Shown here piece after piece: positions 1 to 8,129 of a stretch of 64,000 bases of DNA. The notes beneath the pieces were generated by a model, which had not been told where the DNA came from, made no database searches, and saw only the letters and a program-made list of their open reading frames with translations. The DNA is from Salinispora tropica CNB-440 (lineage in GTDB: Bacteria; Actinomycetota; Actinomycetes; Mycobacteriales; Micromonosporaceae). Both the position numbers and the translations under genes were made by a program. Location: NCBI RefSeq assembly GCF_000016425.1, contig NC_009380.1, positions 1,802,144 through 1,866,143 of the forward strand, in the 5' to 3' direction. Position 1 is the stretch's first letter; each line of letters starts with the position of its first letter.

Positions 1-1
1 C

Positions 2-1018
2 GGGGCCGACATCACCTTCGGCCAACTGGAGACCGCGTACGCCGACCAGGGGTCCCGGGGCTCCTCCGGGCCGCGCGGCGCCGTCCCCCACGACGTGGCG
101 AACTATGCCGCCATCCCGCACGCGGGCTTCGACGTCATCTCGATGGCGAGCAACCACACCGGTGACTGGGGTGCTGACGCGTTGCTCGACTGCATCGGGC
201 GGCTCCGGCGCGATGGCATCACCGTGGTGGGTGCCGGAGCCGACATCGACGAGGCCCGGCGGCCGGGGATCATCGAGCGCGATGGCACCCGGGTCGGGTT
301 CCTGGCCTACTGTTCGGTCGCGCCGGAGGGCTACTACGCCGGGCGGGACAAGCACGGGGTGGCGCCGATGCGGGCGATGACGCACTACGAACCGTTCGAG
401 TCCGACCAGCCCGGCGGTCCGCCCCTGATCTCCACTTTCACCAACGACGCCGATTTGGCGGCGCTCACCGCGGACATCTCCCGGCTGCGGGACCAGGTGG
501 ACGTGCTGCTCGTGTCACTCCACTGGGGCCTGCACTTCCAGCGCGCGAGGCTCGCCGACTATCAGCCGGTGGTGGCCCATGCCGCGATCGACGCCGGTGC
601 GGACGCGGTGCTCGGGCACCATCCGCACATCCTCAAACCGGTCGAGGTCTACCAGGGCAAGGTGATCTTCTACAGCCTCGGCAACTTCGCCCTCGACCTC
701 AACGATTCCTGGTGGCGGTCATTCAGTCGGGAATGGCTCGAAGAAGCCAAGGCGTTCCACGAGGCGCTCTCCCCCGAACGGGATCTGAAGGCGGAGGGAC
801 GGAACTCGGCGATCGTCCGGCTGCACATCGCCGACGGCGGCGTCAGCCGGGTCGAGATCCTGCCCGTGGTGATCAATGAGGAGAACGAGCCGGTGCCGTA
901 CCGGGCGGACACGCCCGAGGGGCGTGCGGTCCGCGACTACCTGGCGGAGATCACGGCGGAGGCGGGGATGAACACCGCCTTCGACGTCGTTGACGACAGG
1001 GTTCTGGTTCGCATCTGA
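2..1018 (+). CDS. CapA-family metallophosphoesterase (PgsA/CapA), 5' truncated by window
   Basis: The frame is open from base 2 through the GTG at 95, and the residues before that GTG (DITFGQLET and on) fit the conserved start of CapA domains, so the gene begins outside the window. CapA hallmarks are present: SNHTGDWG, HWG around nt 520, GHHPHILKPVE around nt 617, and the SLGNFALD strand around nt 675. CapA-like proteins are calcineurin-fold enzymes linked to capsule or poly-gamma-glutamate handling at the cell surface, but the substrate of actinomycete members is mostly unknown. The stop at 1016-1018 is followed by a 178-nt gap before the next gene. Family call is firm; function is inference. 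Confidence 0.88.
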   Translation, partial: GADITFGQLETAYADQGSRGSSGPRGAVPHDVANYAAIPHAGFDVISMASNHTGDWGADALLDCIGRLRRDGITVVGAGADIDEARRPGIIERDGTRVGFLAYCSVAPEGYYAGRDKHGVAPMRAMTHYEPFESDQPGGPPLISTFTNDADLAALTADISRLRDQVDVLLVSLHWGLHFQRARLADYQPVVAHAAIDAGADAVLGHHPHILKPVEVYQGKVIFYSLGNFALDLNDSWWRSFSREWLEEAKAFHEALSPERDLKAEGRNSAIVRLHIADGGVSRVEILPVVINEENEPVPYRADTPEGRAVRDYLAEITAEAGMNTAFDVVDDRVLVRI

Positions 1019-1196
1019 CCGCTTTCGGTCGAGGGGCCGGCTGCCGGTCATGAAAAGTCCGAGCCGGGGACGATCCGCAGGTGAAGCCGCTGGGCGGCTC
1101 AATTTCTCGAGGCGTTTCTCCACGCACCAGAGCGACTGGTGGACGACGATAGTGTTCGTCCTATTGGTGAGCCCTTGTCCGCTTCGGAGGTATTAA
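1019..1196 (+). promoter_or_regulatory. Leader of the RCC1-repeat gene; possible structured RNA
   Basis: The 178-nt gap contains GAGCCGGGGACGAT followed by CAGGTGAAG (around 1066-1090), reminiscent of the ydaO-type c-di-AMP riboswitch core (GGGGA and GGGTGAAT elements) that often precedes secreted wall proteins in actinobacteria. The match is partial and key positions differ. The Shine-Dalgarno GGAGG lies 6 nt before the GTG at 1197. Confidence 0.25.
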
Positions 1197-2909
1197 GTGG
1201 TGTGGAGAATCAGCCAGCGGGCAGTCCGCGGTGCCGGAGCGCATCGGACGGTACGGGACATCGTCGGGTGGTTCTTCCTCGCATTGGCGGTGGTGGTCAC
1301 CCAGGTGGTCGGCGTGTTGCCCGTGGCCGCGCAGAACGAGCCGTCACCTTCCGCCGTCGGGTCGGACGCCTTTCTCGCCTGGGGCGACAACGCCTTCGGC
1401 CAACTGGGTGACGGGACCACCACTGGCAGCAACACGCCCCTCCCCGTGAGTCTGCCGGCGGGTACCGACGCCACCGCTGTTGTCGCCGGTGACTTCCATA
1501 GTCTGGCGTTGACCTCGGCCGGCACTGTTCTTGCCTGGGGCAGAAACGACAGTGGTCAGTTGGGGGATGGGACGACTGTCAGTAGTAGTACGCCGGTCGT
1601 GGTGCGTCTGCCGGTGGGTGTCACGGTCACCGCCGTTGCCGCCGGCTTCGGCCACAGTTTGGCGTTGACGTCGACCGGCGTTGTCCTCGCCTGGGGGAGC
1701 AATTCCTTCGGTCAGTTGGGGGATGGGACGACTGTCAGTAGTAGTACGCCGGTTGCGGTGCGTCTGCCGGTGGGTGTCACGGTCACCGCCGTTGCCGCCG
1801 GCAGCGGCCACAGTTTGGCGTTGACGTCGGTCGGCGCCGCCCTCGCCTGGGGGAACAATTTCTCCGGTCAGTTGGGGGATGGGACGACTGTCAGTAGTAG
1901 TACGCCGGTTGCGGTGCGTCTGCCGGTGGGTACCACGGTCACCGCTGTCGCCGGCGGCAGTCATCACAGTTTGGCGTTGACGTCTGCTGGGGCTGCCCTT
2001 GCCTGGGGGGGTAACTTTTCCGGTCAGTTGGGGGATGGGACGACTGTCAGTAGTAGTACGCCGGTCGTGGTGAGCTTGCCGGTGGGTACCACGGTCACCG
2101 CCCTCGCTGGCGGTGACGCCCATAGTGTGGCGCTGACGTCGGCCGGCGCCGCCCTCGCCTGGGGTAGTAACGGCGATGGCCAGTTGGGCGATGGGACCAA
2201 TGCGGACAGCAGTGTTCCCATTGCGGTGAGTCTCCCCGCGGGCGCCACGATCACGGCCATCGCCGCCCACGACGGCGCTCACAACCTGGCGATCACCTCC
2301 ACCGGCGCCGCCCTCGCCTGGGGTGGTAACGGCGATGGCCAGTTGGGCGATGGGACCAATGCGGACAGCAGTGTTCCCATTGCGGTGAGTCTCCCCGCGG
2401 GCACCACGATCACGGCCATCGCCGCCTCCGTCGAACACAGCCTGGCACTCGCCGCACCGCCGTCGACGTCCACCACCGCATTGCAGATCACGCCACTCCA
2501 CCCGAAAGCCGATCAGGACATCACCCTCACCGCCACCGTCACCTGCACCACCGACACCCCCACCGGGAGCGTCACCTTCCGCAACACCACCACCGACCTC
2601 GCCACCACACCCCTGAACTCCGCCGGCGTCGCCACCCACACCACCACGCTCCCCGCCGGCACCCACACGCTCACCGCCCACTACACCAGCGACGGCACCT
2701 CCTGCCCCAACAGCCAGTCCGAGGCCACCACCGTCACCATCGACGCCCCCACCGACCCCGACGCCCCCACCGACCCCGACCTACCCATCACCGGCCCCAA
2801 CCTGCCCACCACCATCGGCACCGCCGCCCTGCTCATCCTCATCGGCGCCACCCTCATCCACCTCACCAACCGACGCCGACCAACAGACCATCCCTCGCGG
2901 TCAGCGTAG
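1197..2909 (+). CDS. Sortase-anchored RCC1 beta-propeller repeat surface protein
   Basis: The 570-aa product starts at GTG 1197 (GGAGG 6 nt upstream). It has a signal/TM segment at residues about 22-46, then about seven RCC1-type repeats (roughly 55-420) with the LAWG...GQLGDGT and HSLALTS motifs spaced about 52 residues apart. A bacterial Ig-like domain follows (about 430-520, PTGSVTF). The end is a cell-wall sorting signal: LPITG near residue 530, a hydrophobic helix and a basic tail. RCC1 repeats form seven-bladed propellers; the surface ligand is unknown. The repeat DNA is nearly identical between units (four copies at a 156-nt period, then two of another type), suggesting recent duplication or gene conversion. 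Confidence 0.88.
   Translation: MVWRISQRAVRGAGAHRTVRDIVGWFFLALAVVVTQVVGVLPVAAQNEPSPSAVGSDAFLAWGDNAFGQLGDGTTTGSNTPLPVSLPAGTDATAVVAGDFHSLALTSAGTVLAWGRNDSGQLGDGTTVSSSTPVVVRLPVGVTVTAVAAGFGHSLALTSTGVVLAWGSNSFGQLGDGTTVSSSTPVAVRLPVGVTVTAVAAGSGHSLALTSVGAALAWGNNFSGQLGDGTTVSSSTPVAVRLPVGTTVTAVAGGSHHSLALTSAGAALAWGGNFSGQLGDGTTVSSSTPVVVSLPVGTTVTALAGGDAHSVALTSAGAALAWGSNGDGQLGDGTNADSSVPIAVSLPAGATITAIAAHDGAHNLAITSTGAALAWGGNGDGQLGDGTNADSSVPIAVSLPAGTTITAIAASVEHSLALAAPPSTSTTALQITPLHPKADQDITLTATVTCTTDTPTGSVTFRNTTTDLATTPLNSAGVATHTTTLPAGTHTLTAHYTSDGTSCPNSQSEATTVTIDAPTDPDAPTDPDLPITGPNLPTTIGTAALLILIGATLIHLTNRRRPTDHPSRSA
1555..2400 (+). repeat. Near-identical tandem repeats coding RCC1 blades
   Basis: A block beginning CAGTTGGGGGATGGGACG recurs about every 156 nt at roughly 1557, 1713, 1869 and 2025, with long exact stretches. 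A second block beginning GGCGATGGCCAGTTGGGC occurs at about 2172 and 2331 with over 60 nt of near identity. In-frame unit gain or loss would add or remove whole propeller blades. Confidence 0.85.
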
Positions 2910-2966
2910 AACTGGGTCACCAGTGCCCCTCTTTGTGTGGCGCACCGCCGGGGTCGCCGCGTGACC

Positions 2967-3929
2967 TCACAGCTCGCGCAGGCGGGGCAGAAGGTGCTCG
3001 TGCGCCCACGTCAGGAACATCGGTTGGCTCCCGCCACCGACCTGGAGGAGCGCGACGTGGCTGAAGCCGGCGTCGACGAAGCGCCGGAACGCCGCGACGT
3101 GCCGCTCGACGTCCGGGCCGTAGGGGATGCCAGCGGCGGCGTCTTCCTCGCGGACAAACCGGGTGGCCTCAGCGAAGGAGTCCGGGCCGGGTAACTCCGC
3201 CTTGACCTTCCAGCCCAGCCCGTACCAGCGGAACTGGTCGTGCAGAAGCGAGCGGCACTCGGCCTCGTCCGGGCCGTAGCAGATGACGACCTGCCCGTAG
3301 CGGGGCTTGCCCGCACCGCCGGCCTCGTCGTACATCTGGAGCAGGTGGGGGTCCGGCTCGGTGGCGATGACAGCGTCGGCGTACTCGGCGGCGAGGGTGG
3401 CGGACCGGCGGCCGGAGGCGGCGACGGCCATCGGGACTGGCTGCTCCGGCCGATCCCACAGGTAGGCGTCGGGTACCGCGTAGTGGTTGCCGGAGAAGGC
3501 CACCGTCTCGCCGTTCAGCAGCGGCTTTATGATCTTCAGCGCCTCCTCGAACATCTCGTGTCGCTGTCGCACGTGCGGCCACCTGCCGGTGACGTACTCG
3601 TTGAGGTGCTCGCCGGCGCCGAGGCCGAGGGTGAACCGGCCGTCGGAGAGCACCCCGACGGTGCTCGCCTTCTGCGCCACCACCGCCGGGTGGTAGCGGC
3701 GGATCGGGCAGGTCACGTAGGACATCAGCGCCGCCCGGGAGGTGGCATGGGCAACCGCGCCGAGCACCGACCATGCGTACGGGGAGTGGGCCTGGGAGTC
3801 GAGCCAGGGGGAGTAGCAGTCGGACACGACCAGGTGGTCGAAGCCGACCGCCTCGGCACGTACGGCGTGGTCGACCAGTTCTTTGGGCCCGGCCTGCTCG
3901 CTGAGCAGGGTGTAGCCGACGCTCACCAT
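2967..3929 (-). CDS. LLM-class F420-dependent oxidoreductase (G6PDH-related family)
   Basis: 320 aa from ATG 3929, preceded by GAGGAGGTCGCC. The frame is open further upstream, but the added residues are low-complexity and the RBS fixes this start. The product shows the luciferase-like TIM barrel pattern of F420-dependent enzymes: GYTLLSEQAGPKELVDHAV at the start, a central LGLGAGEHLNEYVTG stretch and the PVPMAVAASG strand. This subfamily contains F420-dependent glucose-6-phosphate dehydrogenase and many uncharacterised paralogues; the substrate cannot be read from sequence. It follows a DivIVA-like gene on the same strand after a 68-nt gap. Confidence 0.85.
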   Translation of the reverse strand: MVSVGYTLLSEQAGPKELVDHAVRAEAVGFDHLVVSDCYSPWLDSQAHSPYAWSVLGAVAHATSRAALMSYVTCPIRRYHPAVVAQKASTVGVLSDGRFTLGLGAGEHLNEYVTGRWPHVRQRHEMFEEALKIIKPLLNGETVAFSGNHYAVPDAYLWDRPEQPVPMAVAASGRRSATLAAEYADAVIATEPDPHLLQMYDEAGGAGKPRYGQVVICYGPDEAECRSLLHDQFRWYGLGWKVKAELPGPDSFAEATRFVREEDAAAGIPYGPDVERHVAAFRRFVDAGFSHVALLQVGGGSQPMFLTWAHEHLLPRLREL

Positions 3930-3997
3930 GGCGACCTCCTCGTCCGACCCGGGCGGATCCCCGGTTACCCCGGCCGGCGCGGGCCAACCCTGGCCGG

Positions 3998-4249
3998 TCA
4001 GGGCGTGCGTCGTCGGGCCTGGGCGCTCTGCCAGTCCCGCAGCGCCCGCTTGATTCGGGTGTTCTCGTCGTGGAGCCGAGCCACCTCCTGACGCAACGTG
4101 GCCAGTTCGTGCGCGACTCGGTGCAGGAAGTGTCGTACCTCCTGGGGGTCCAGACCACGCCGGCCGAGGCCCACCGTGGAGAAGTTTCGTTCGCGGACGA
4201 GGCGCGGGTGGAGCTGCTCGGTGCCGCCGTAGACGGTGCCGTGACGCAT
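3998..4249 (-). CDS. Small DivIVA-domain protein
   Basis: 83 aa from ATG 4249, with GAAGGGAACC upstream. Residues about 20-45 (FSTVGLGRRGLDPQEVRHFL) resemble the N-terminal membrane-sensing part of DivIVA, and residues 46-75 form a short coiled coil (HELATLRQEVARLHDENT). It is much shorter than true DivIVA/Wag31 and lacks the long C-terminal coiled coil, so it is a small relative of the kind common in Micromonosporaceae rather than the polar growth determinant. Role unknown; curved-membrane association is inferred from the family. Confidence 0.7.
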   Translation of the reverse strand: MRHGTVYGGTEQLHPRLVRERNFSTVGLGRRGLDPQEVRHFLHRVAHELATLRQEVARLHDENTRIKRALRDWQSAQARRRTP

Positions 4250-4691
4250 CGATTGGTTCCCTTCGTGGGTGTTGGAAGGGGCGGCCCCGGCCGGGGAGGG
4301 AGAGTTCCGGCCAGGGCCGCCCCGCCCGACGACCGCAGCCCTCCTCGGCGGTACGGCCACCGGGCTGCCGGTGGGTGGTGTCAGTTCGTGGTGAGGCAGG
4401 GTCGCGGGGACCCGCCTTTCCGTGATAGGTATTCGTCAAGTCGGTCGGAGCCGGAATGCGCGCTTGTCGCGGCTCCATGTTGAGACCCGACGAGGGCCGG
4501 TATGCGTCTGCCAAACGCCAGGCCGTCCCTCGTCACCTTCTCGGCTGTTGGCACAGCCGCGGTTACCGTGCTTGCACCGGGCGTCCCCGGGGGTCGGTGA
4601 TCACCCTCACCCGAAGGCCACATTTCCAGTCGGCTCGAACTGGAGCAATGGTTCCTTCGCGGGCCTTGTCGAATTTCCGAGAGGTGAGAGC
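4250..4691. other. Divergent intergenic region with a large hairpin
   Basis: 442 nt between the DivIVA-like gene (minus) and the XRE regulator (plus). It holds a GC-rich inverted repeat: arms 4278-4292 (GGGGCGGCCCCGGCC) and 4309-4323, 15 bp with one mismatch, 29 nt upstream of the DivIVA-like start codon, so it would lie in that gene's 5' UTR. I see no convincing ORF or clear promoter in the rest. Confidence 0.5.
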
Positions 4692-5552
4692 ATGCCGCAC
4701 AAGCCGTTTATCCGGACTCTCCGCGCGCAGTGGCTCGGTCAGCAGCTACGAGCCCTACGTGAGGAACGGGGGATGACGTTGAAGCTCGTCGCCGAGCACC
4801 TGCAACGGGACATGTCTGCGCTCGGTCGCTACGAGCGTGCGGACTGGCCGATCCGGAAGGGCGACGTCATCGCGCTGCTCGATCTTTACGGCTTCCACAA
4901 CGCAGCCGAACGCGCCCGGCTGCTGTCGCTGGCCGAGGAGGTCTGGCGAACTGACCGCTGGGATGAGGACTACGGCGATGTGGTCGACTCCTCGTTCATC
5001 GAGTACCCATGGTTGGAGGGCCGCGCCGAGAGTCTGTGCTGCTTTCACATGACGTTGGTGCCAGGGCTGCTCCAGACGCGTGCCTATGCGGAGGCGGTGA
5101 TCCGAAGTGCAGCGGAGCCGGGGGCTCCGGAGGCGACGATCCTTCGGTGGGTCGAACTGCGGATGTCCCGTCAGGAGGTACTCGCCAAGCAGTGCCCCAT
5201 CAAGATCTCTACAGTGATTGACGAGTCGGTACTCCGACGTCGAGTGGGTGGCGCGGAGGTGTTGCGATATCAGCTACAACATCTTGTGAAGCTTCAGCAG
5301 CTACCGCAGGTCGGAATTCAGATCATGTCCTCCTCGACGGCACTCCATCAGGGACTCGACGGAACGTTCTGGATATTTCACCTTCCTGATCCATACCCGG
5401 CCGTCGCCTACACGGAATCCTTGGGCGGCCGGCTCTACCTGGAGTCGCCGAAAGCCGAGCGCTTCCTTCGTGCGTACGATCAGGTGTCAAGGGTCGCGCT
5501 CAACGTGAATGAGTCGACCGAGTTGATGGCGAGCATTGCAGAGGAGCTGTAA
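4692..5552 (+). CDS. XRE-family regulator with DUF5753
   Basis: 286 aa from ATG 4692, preceded by GAGAGGTGAGAG; the open frame upstream is not coding-like. Residues 10-70 form a helix-turn-helix (LGQQLRALREERGMTLKLV, then MSALGRYE). The rest is the DUF5753 effector domain (WLEGRAESLCCFHMTLVPGLLQT; LHQGLDGTFWIF). Its TAA overlaps the next ATG (TAATG), giving the classic actinomycete XRE-DUF5753/DUF397 pair. In Streptomyces such pairs (BldB/WhiJ-like systems) influence development and antibiotic production. The target promoters here are unknown. Confidence 0.9.
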   Translation: MPHKPFIRTLRAQWLGQQLRALREERGMTLKLVAEHLQRDMSALGRYERADWPIRKGDVIALLDLYGFHNAAERARLLSLAEEVWRTDRWDEDYGDVVDSSFIEYPWLEGRAESLCCFHMTLVPGLLQTRAYAEAVIRSAAEPGAPEATILRWVELRMSRQEVLAKQCPIKISTVIDESVLRRRVGGAEVLRYQLQHLVKLQQLPQVGIQIMSSSTALHQGLDGTFWIFHLPDPYPAVAYTESLGGRLYLESPKAERFLRAYDQVSRVALNVNESTELMASIAEEL

Positions 5553-5767
5553 TGGGCGAGAGTCTGCCAGAGGTCGCTTGGCATATCAGCACGAAGAGTG
5601 ACAGTAACGGTGGCAGCTGCGTCGAGGCGGGGCCGTTGCTCGACGGGTCGGGTCGGGTGGCGGTGCGGCACAGTAAGGCCCCCGAGGCTGCCACGATCAT
5701 CTATACGGCCGAGGAGTGGGCGGCGTTCGTGGGCGGCGTGCGTGACGGTGAGTTCGACTTCATCTAG
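5552..5767 (+). CDS. DUF397 protein, partner of the XRE regulator
   Basis: 71 aa; the ATG at 5552 overlaps the regulator's stop by 1 nt, so translation is coupled. The product follows the DUF397 pattern: WHISTKSDSNGGSCVEAG, then VAVRHSKAPEA, then ending with FTAEEW-like YTAEEWAAFVGGVRDGEFD. DUF397 proteins pair with neighbouring XRE-DUF5753 regulators and are proposed to act as antagonists or cofactors. Length and motifs are complete. Confidence 0.9.
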   Translation: MGESLPEVAWHISTKSDSNGGSCVEAGPLLDGSGRVAVRHSKAPEAATIIYTAEEWAAFVGGVRDGEFDFI

Positions 5768-5965
5768 TTGTCCTGGCCATGCCGGCCCGGGGATGTGGTT
5801 GCCGGGGCCGGGTAGCGTCCACAGCGACGGGAGCGTCCGGTGGAGGTGGCGGCCGACCCGGCGCTGGTGGGAGACTTACAGCGGCTTCTCGACAGCATCC
5901 GGTACGGTGCACACCGTCACCGTCGGCTCCAGGAGAGTGCGACACCAGACCCAGCGGGAGTTCCG

Positions 5966-6919
5966 ATGGTCTTCAAGAAAATGTTGAGCGCGTTAGGCGT
6001 AGGCGGACCCAGCGTGGACACCGTCCTTACGAACCCCAACACCCGGCCCGGCCTGGCCCTCGACGGCCAGGTCAACCTGATCGGCGGGGACTCGCCGGCG
6101 GCCATCGAGCAGATTGTCGTCGGCCTGGTCACCCGAGTCGAGATCGAGGGTCACGACACCGAGTACGCGGGGCTCATGGAGTTCCAGCGGATGCCGGTCT
6201 CCGGGGCGCTGCAACTGGCTCCCAAGCAGCAGCTGTCGATCCCGTTCCAGCTGCCGGTCCCGTGGGAGACCCCGATCACCGATGTGTACGGCCAGCGCCT
6301 GCACGGGATGACGATGGGTCTGCGGACCGAGTTGGCGATCGCCCGCGCCGTGGACAAGAGCGACCTGGACCAGGTCAACGTGCACCCGCTACCGGTGCAC
6401 GAGCGCATCCTGGAGGCGTTCAACCGGCTTGGCTTCCGGTTCAAGAACGCCGACCTGGAGCGTGGTTCGCTCTACGGGGTGCAGCAGACGTTGCCGTTCT
6501 ACCAGGAGATCGAGTTCTTCGCGTCCCCGCAGTACGCGCAGACGATCACTGAGGTGGAGCTGACGTTCGTCACCAACCCGCAGGGTGTGGACGTGATCCT
6601 GGAGTGCGACAAGCGCGGCGGTTTCTTCACCTCCGGGCAGGATGTCTTCGGTCGCTACCAGGTCGCCCACCAGGACGCCGACCGGGTGGACTGGGTGCAG
6701 GTGGTCGACGGGTGGCTGCGCGAGACGACCTCCCGCTACGGCAGCCTGCGGGCGCAGGGCTTCGGCGTCCCGCACCAGCACGGCGGCCAGCGGGGGATGG
6801 GCATGGGCGGCATGATCGCCGGCGCTGCCCTCGGCGTGGCCGGCGGCATGATCGCTGGTGAGATGATCGAGGACGCGATCGAAGGGGACTTCGCCGAGGA
6901 CTTCGGCTTCGAGGAGTAA
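5966..6919 (+). CDS. Sporulation protein Spo0M-like (arrestin fold)
   Basis: 317 aa from ATG 5966, with GGGAG 5 nt upstream; the frame is open from 5840 but only this start has an RBS. The N-terminal MVFKKMLSALGVGGPSVDT and the LDGQVNLIGGD segment match SpoOM/Spo0M. The body (residues 1-250) should form the arrestin-like fold. A Gly/Met-rich segment (MGMGGMIAGAALG) near residue 285 and an acidic tail follow. Spo0M affects sporulation or stress control in Bacillus; the role in actinomycetes is not defined. A strong terminator lies 30 nt downstream. Confidence 0.88.
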   Translation: MVFKKMLSALGVGGPSVDTVLTNPNTRPGLALDGQVNLIGGDSPAAIEQIVVGLVTRVEIEGHDTEYAGLMEFQRMPVSGALQLAPKQQLSIPFQLPVPWETPITDVYGQRLHGMTMGLRTELAIARAVDKSDLDQVNVHPLPVHERILEAFNRLGFRFKNADLERGSLYGVQQTLPFYQEIEFFASPQYAQTITEVELTFVTNPQGVDVILECDKRGGFFTSGQDVFGRYQVAHQDADRVDWVQVVDGWLRETTSRYGSLRAQGFGVPHQHGGQRGMGMGGMIAGAALGVAGGMIAGEMIEDAIEGDFAEDFGFEE

Positions 6920-6948
6920 ATCAGGCTTCGAGCAGTCATCCAGGCAGA

Positions 6949-6984
6949 GGGTGCCCTCCGGGAGGCAGATCCCGGAGGGCACCC
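6949..6984. terminator. Rho-independent-type hairpin after spo0M
   Basis: Perfect 15-bp stem, arms 6949-6963 (GGGTGCCCTCCGGGA) and 6970-6984, 6-nt loop, followed by TTTC. It sits between the convergent spo0M-like gene and the small membrane protein gene, so it may serve both strands. Confidence 0.85.
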
Positions 6985-6999
6985 TTTCGCCGCTACCGG

Positions 7000-7407
7000 T
7001 TAACGCCGGGCCAGGCCCCGCTCACCAGTGAGACGCCGGTCCGAGCCGGCCTTCGCCAACCCCCGACTGATGAGGTACGCGGCGGTCAGGGCGGAGAGGA
7101 ACCACCACGCCAAGGTCGGATCGTTGATGTTCAACCCGTTGGCGGCCGACCCACGCCAGAAGGCGGAGATCACCACCAGGGCGACCGCGCCGGCGTAAAT
7201 CCAGAACTCGGTGGTCAGGAACGAGCTCTTCGTCTCCGTGTCCGGAGCCGACATCTGCTCCCGGTGCCCGTTGTCCATCGCCCGCATCGGCCGGGTCGGG
7301 GCGTCCTGCAAGCGGTCCCGGTTCTGGACTTCCTGCATGCGCTCCCGGCTCTGGGCTTCCGCAGGGGGCCGGTTCTTCGGCCTCGTGGACGCAGCCTCTG
7401 TGCTCAT
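7000..7407 (-). CDS. Small membrane protein with two TM helices
   Basis: 135 aa from ATG 7407 with GAGGAGGAGCAG directly upstream. Residues 1-62 are hydrophilic and Arg/Glu-rich. Two membrane helices follow: FWIYAGAVALVVISAFW (about 67-83) and WWFLSALTAAYLISRGLA (about 101-118), with a basic C-terminus. No domain that I recognise. The layout fits the small actinomycete inner-membrane proteins that often neighbour stress or sporulation genes, but no function is assigned. Confidence 0.7.
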   Translation of the reverse strand: MSTEAASTRPKNRPPAEAQSRERMQEVQNRDRLQDAPTRPMRAMDNGHREQMSAPDTETKSSFLTTEFWIYAGAVALVVISAFWRGSAANGLNINDPTLAWWFLSALTAAYLISRGLAKAGSDRRLTGERGLARR

Positions 7408-7613
7408 CTGCTCCTCCTCGGATTTGATGAGTACCTGAGATCCCTCGCCCCGCTACCGCGTCTCGGCCACGGCACGGTTCGTGGCGGGGGCATCCTGGGT
7501 CTACCCGACCGGCCGGGGGCAGTAACCCCCGCCTCGGCCGCGCCCACGAGTTTGGGCGGCCTGGGGGGCGGGTACCCAACGAGACTTCCGACGAGTCTGC
7601 GAGGTGATGCAAC

Positions 7614-8021
7614 GTGCGTACCGACGACACCCGGAACGAGGTTGCCCGGCGGGCCGAGGAGCGGATCGCCGGCGACCAGTACGGCGAGGGCGTCCTGGCC
7701 GAGGTGACCGTGCCGCAGACCGACGTACAGCGGGTCATCCAGGACGAGGACCCGGGCGACCCGGCGCACAGCCGGATCGACCCGCAGGTGCTGCGCGACG
7801 GTGGTCCGACCCGGGGCCAGGGCGCGGTCACGACGACCGGCGGGACCGCCGGCCCGGCCAGTGTTCGCCGAGTGGCCCGCCAACCGGAACGGCACCGGGG
7901 CAGGGTCGCCCCGACCACGACGGGGGACGCCACCACCGGCGGCCTGAGCACCCCGACCGCCGGCTCCACCAGCGACGCGGCCGGTCCGGGCGTGCACGTC
8001 GCGAACCTCTCCGACGACTGA
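7614..8021 (+). CDS. Hydrophilic hypothetical protein
   Basis: 135 aa from GTG 7614, preceded by GAGGTGATGCAAC. Highly charged, with acidic N-terminal motifs (RTDDTRNEVARRAEERIAGD), no membrane segment and a Thr/Gly-rich disordered C-terminal half. The opposite strand is also open here, but the RBS, the codon usage and the terminator right after this stop favour the plus strand. Not recognised. Confidence 0.55.
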   Translation: MRTDDTRNEVARRAEERIAGDQYGEGVLAEVTVPQTDVQRVIQDEDPGDPAHSRIDPQVLRDGGPTRGQGAVTTTGGTAGPASVRRVARQPERHRGRVAPTTTGDATTGGLSTPTAGSTSDAAGPGVHVANLSDD

Positions 8022-8056
8022 CGGCACGCACCGTTCGGACGGCCCGCACCGACCCG

Positions 8057-8085
8057 ACGGCCTGGCCCGGTTCGGGCCAGGCCGT
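8057..8085 (+). terminator. Terminator hairpin
   Basis: Perfect 12-bp stem: ACGGCCTGGCCC at 8057-8068 and its complement at 8074-8085, 5-nt loop. It lies 36 nt after the hypothetical protein's stop and before the convergent helD-like gene. Confidence 0.75.
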
Positions 8086-8129
8086 TGGTTGGCGTACCCG
8101 GTCATCGGCCGGGACCGGGCGCGGGGCGG

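Noticed and set aside
1344-2681. 445-codon frame antisense to the RCC1 gene
   Set aside because: Gly-rich shadow produced by the repeats; the sense strand has domain, signal and anchor evidence.
3930-4514. Upstream extension of the LLM oxidoreductase
   Set aside because: Overlaps the DivIVA-like gene in another frame and precedes a clear RBS at 3929.
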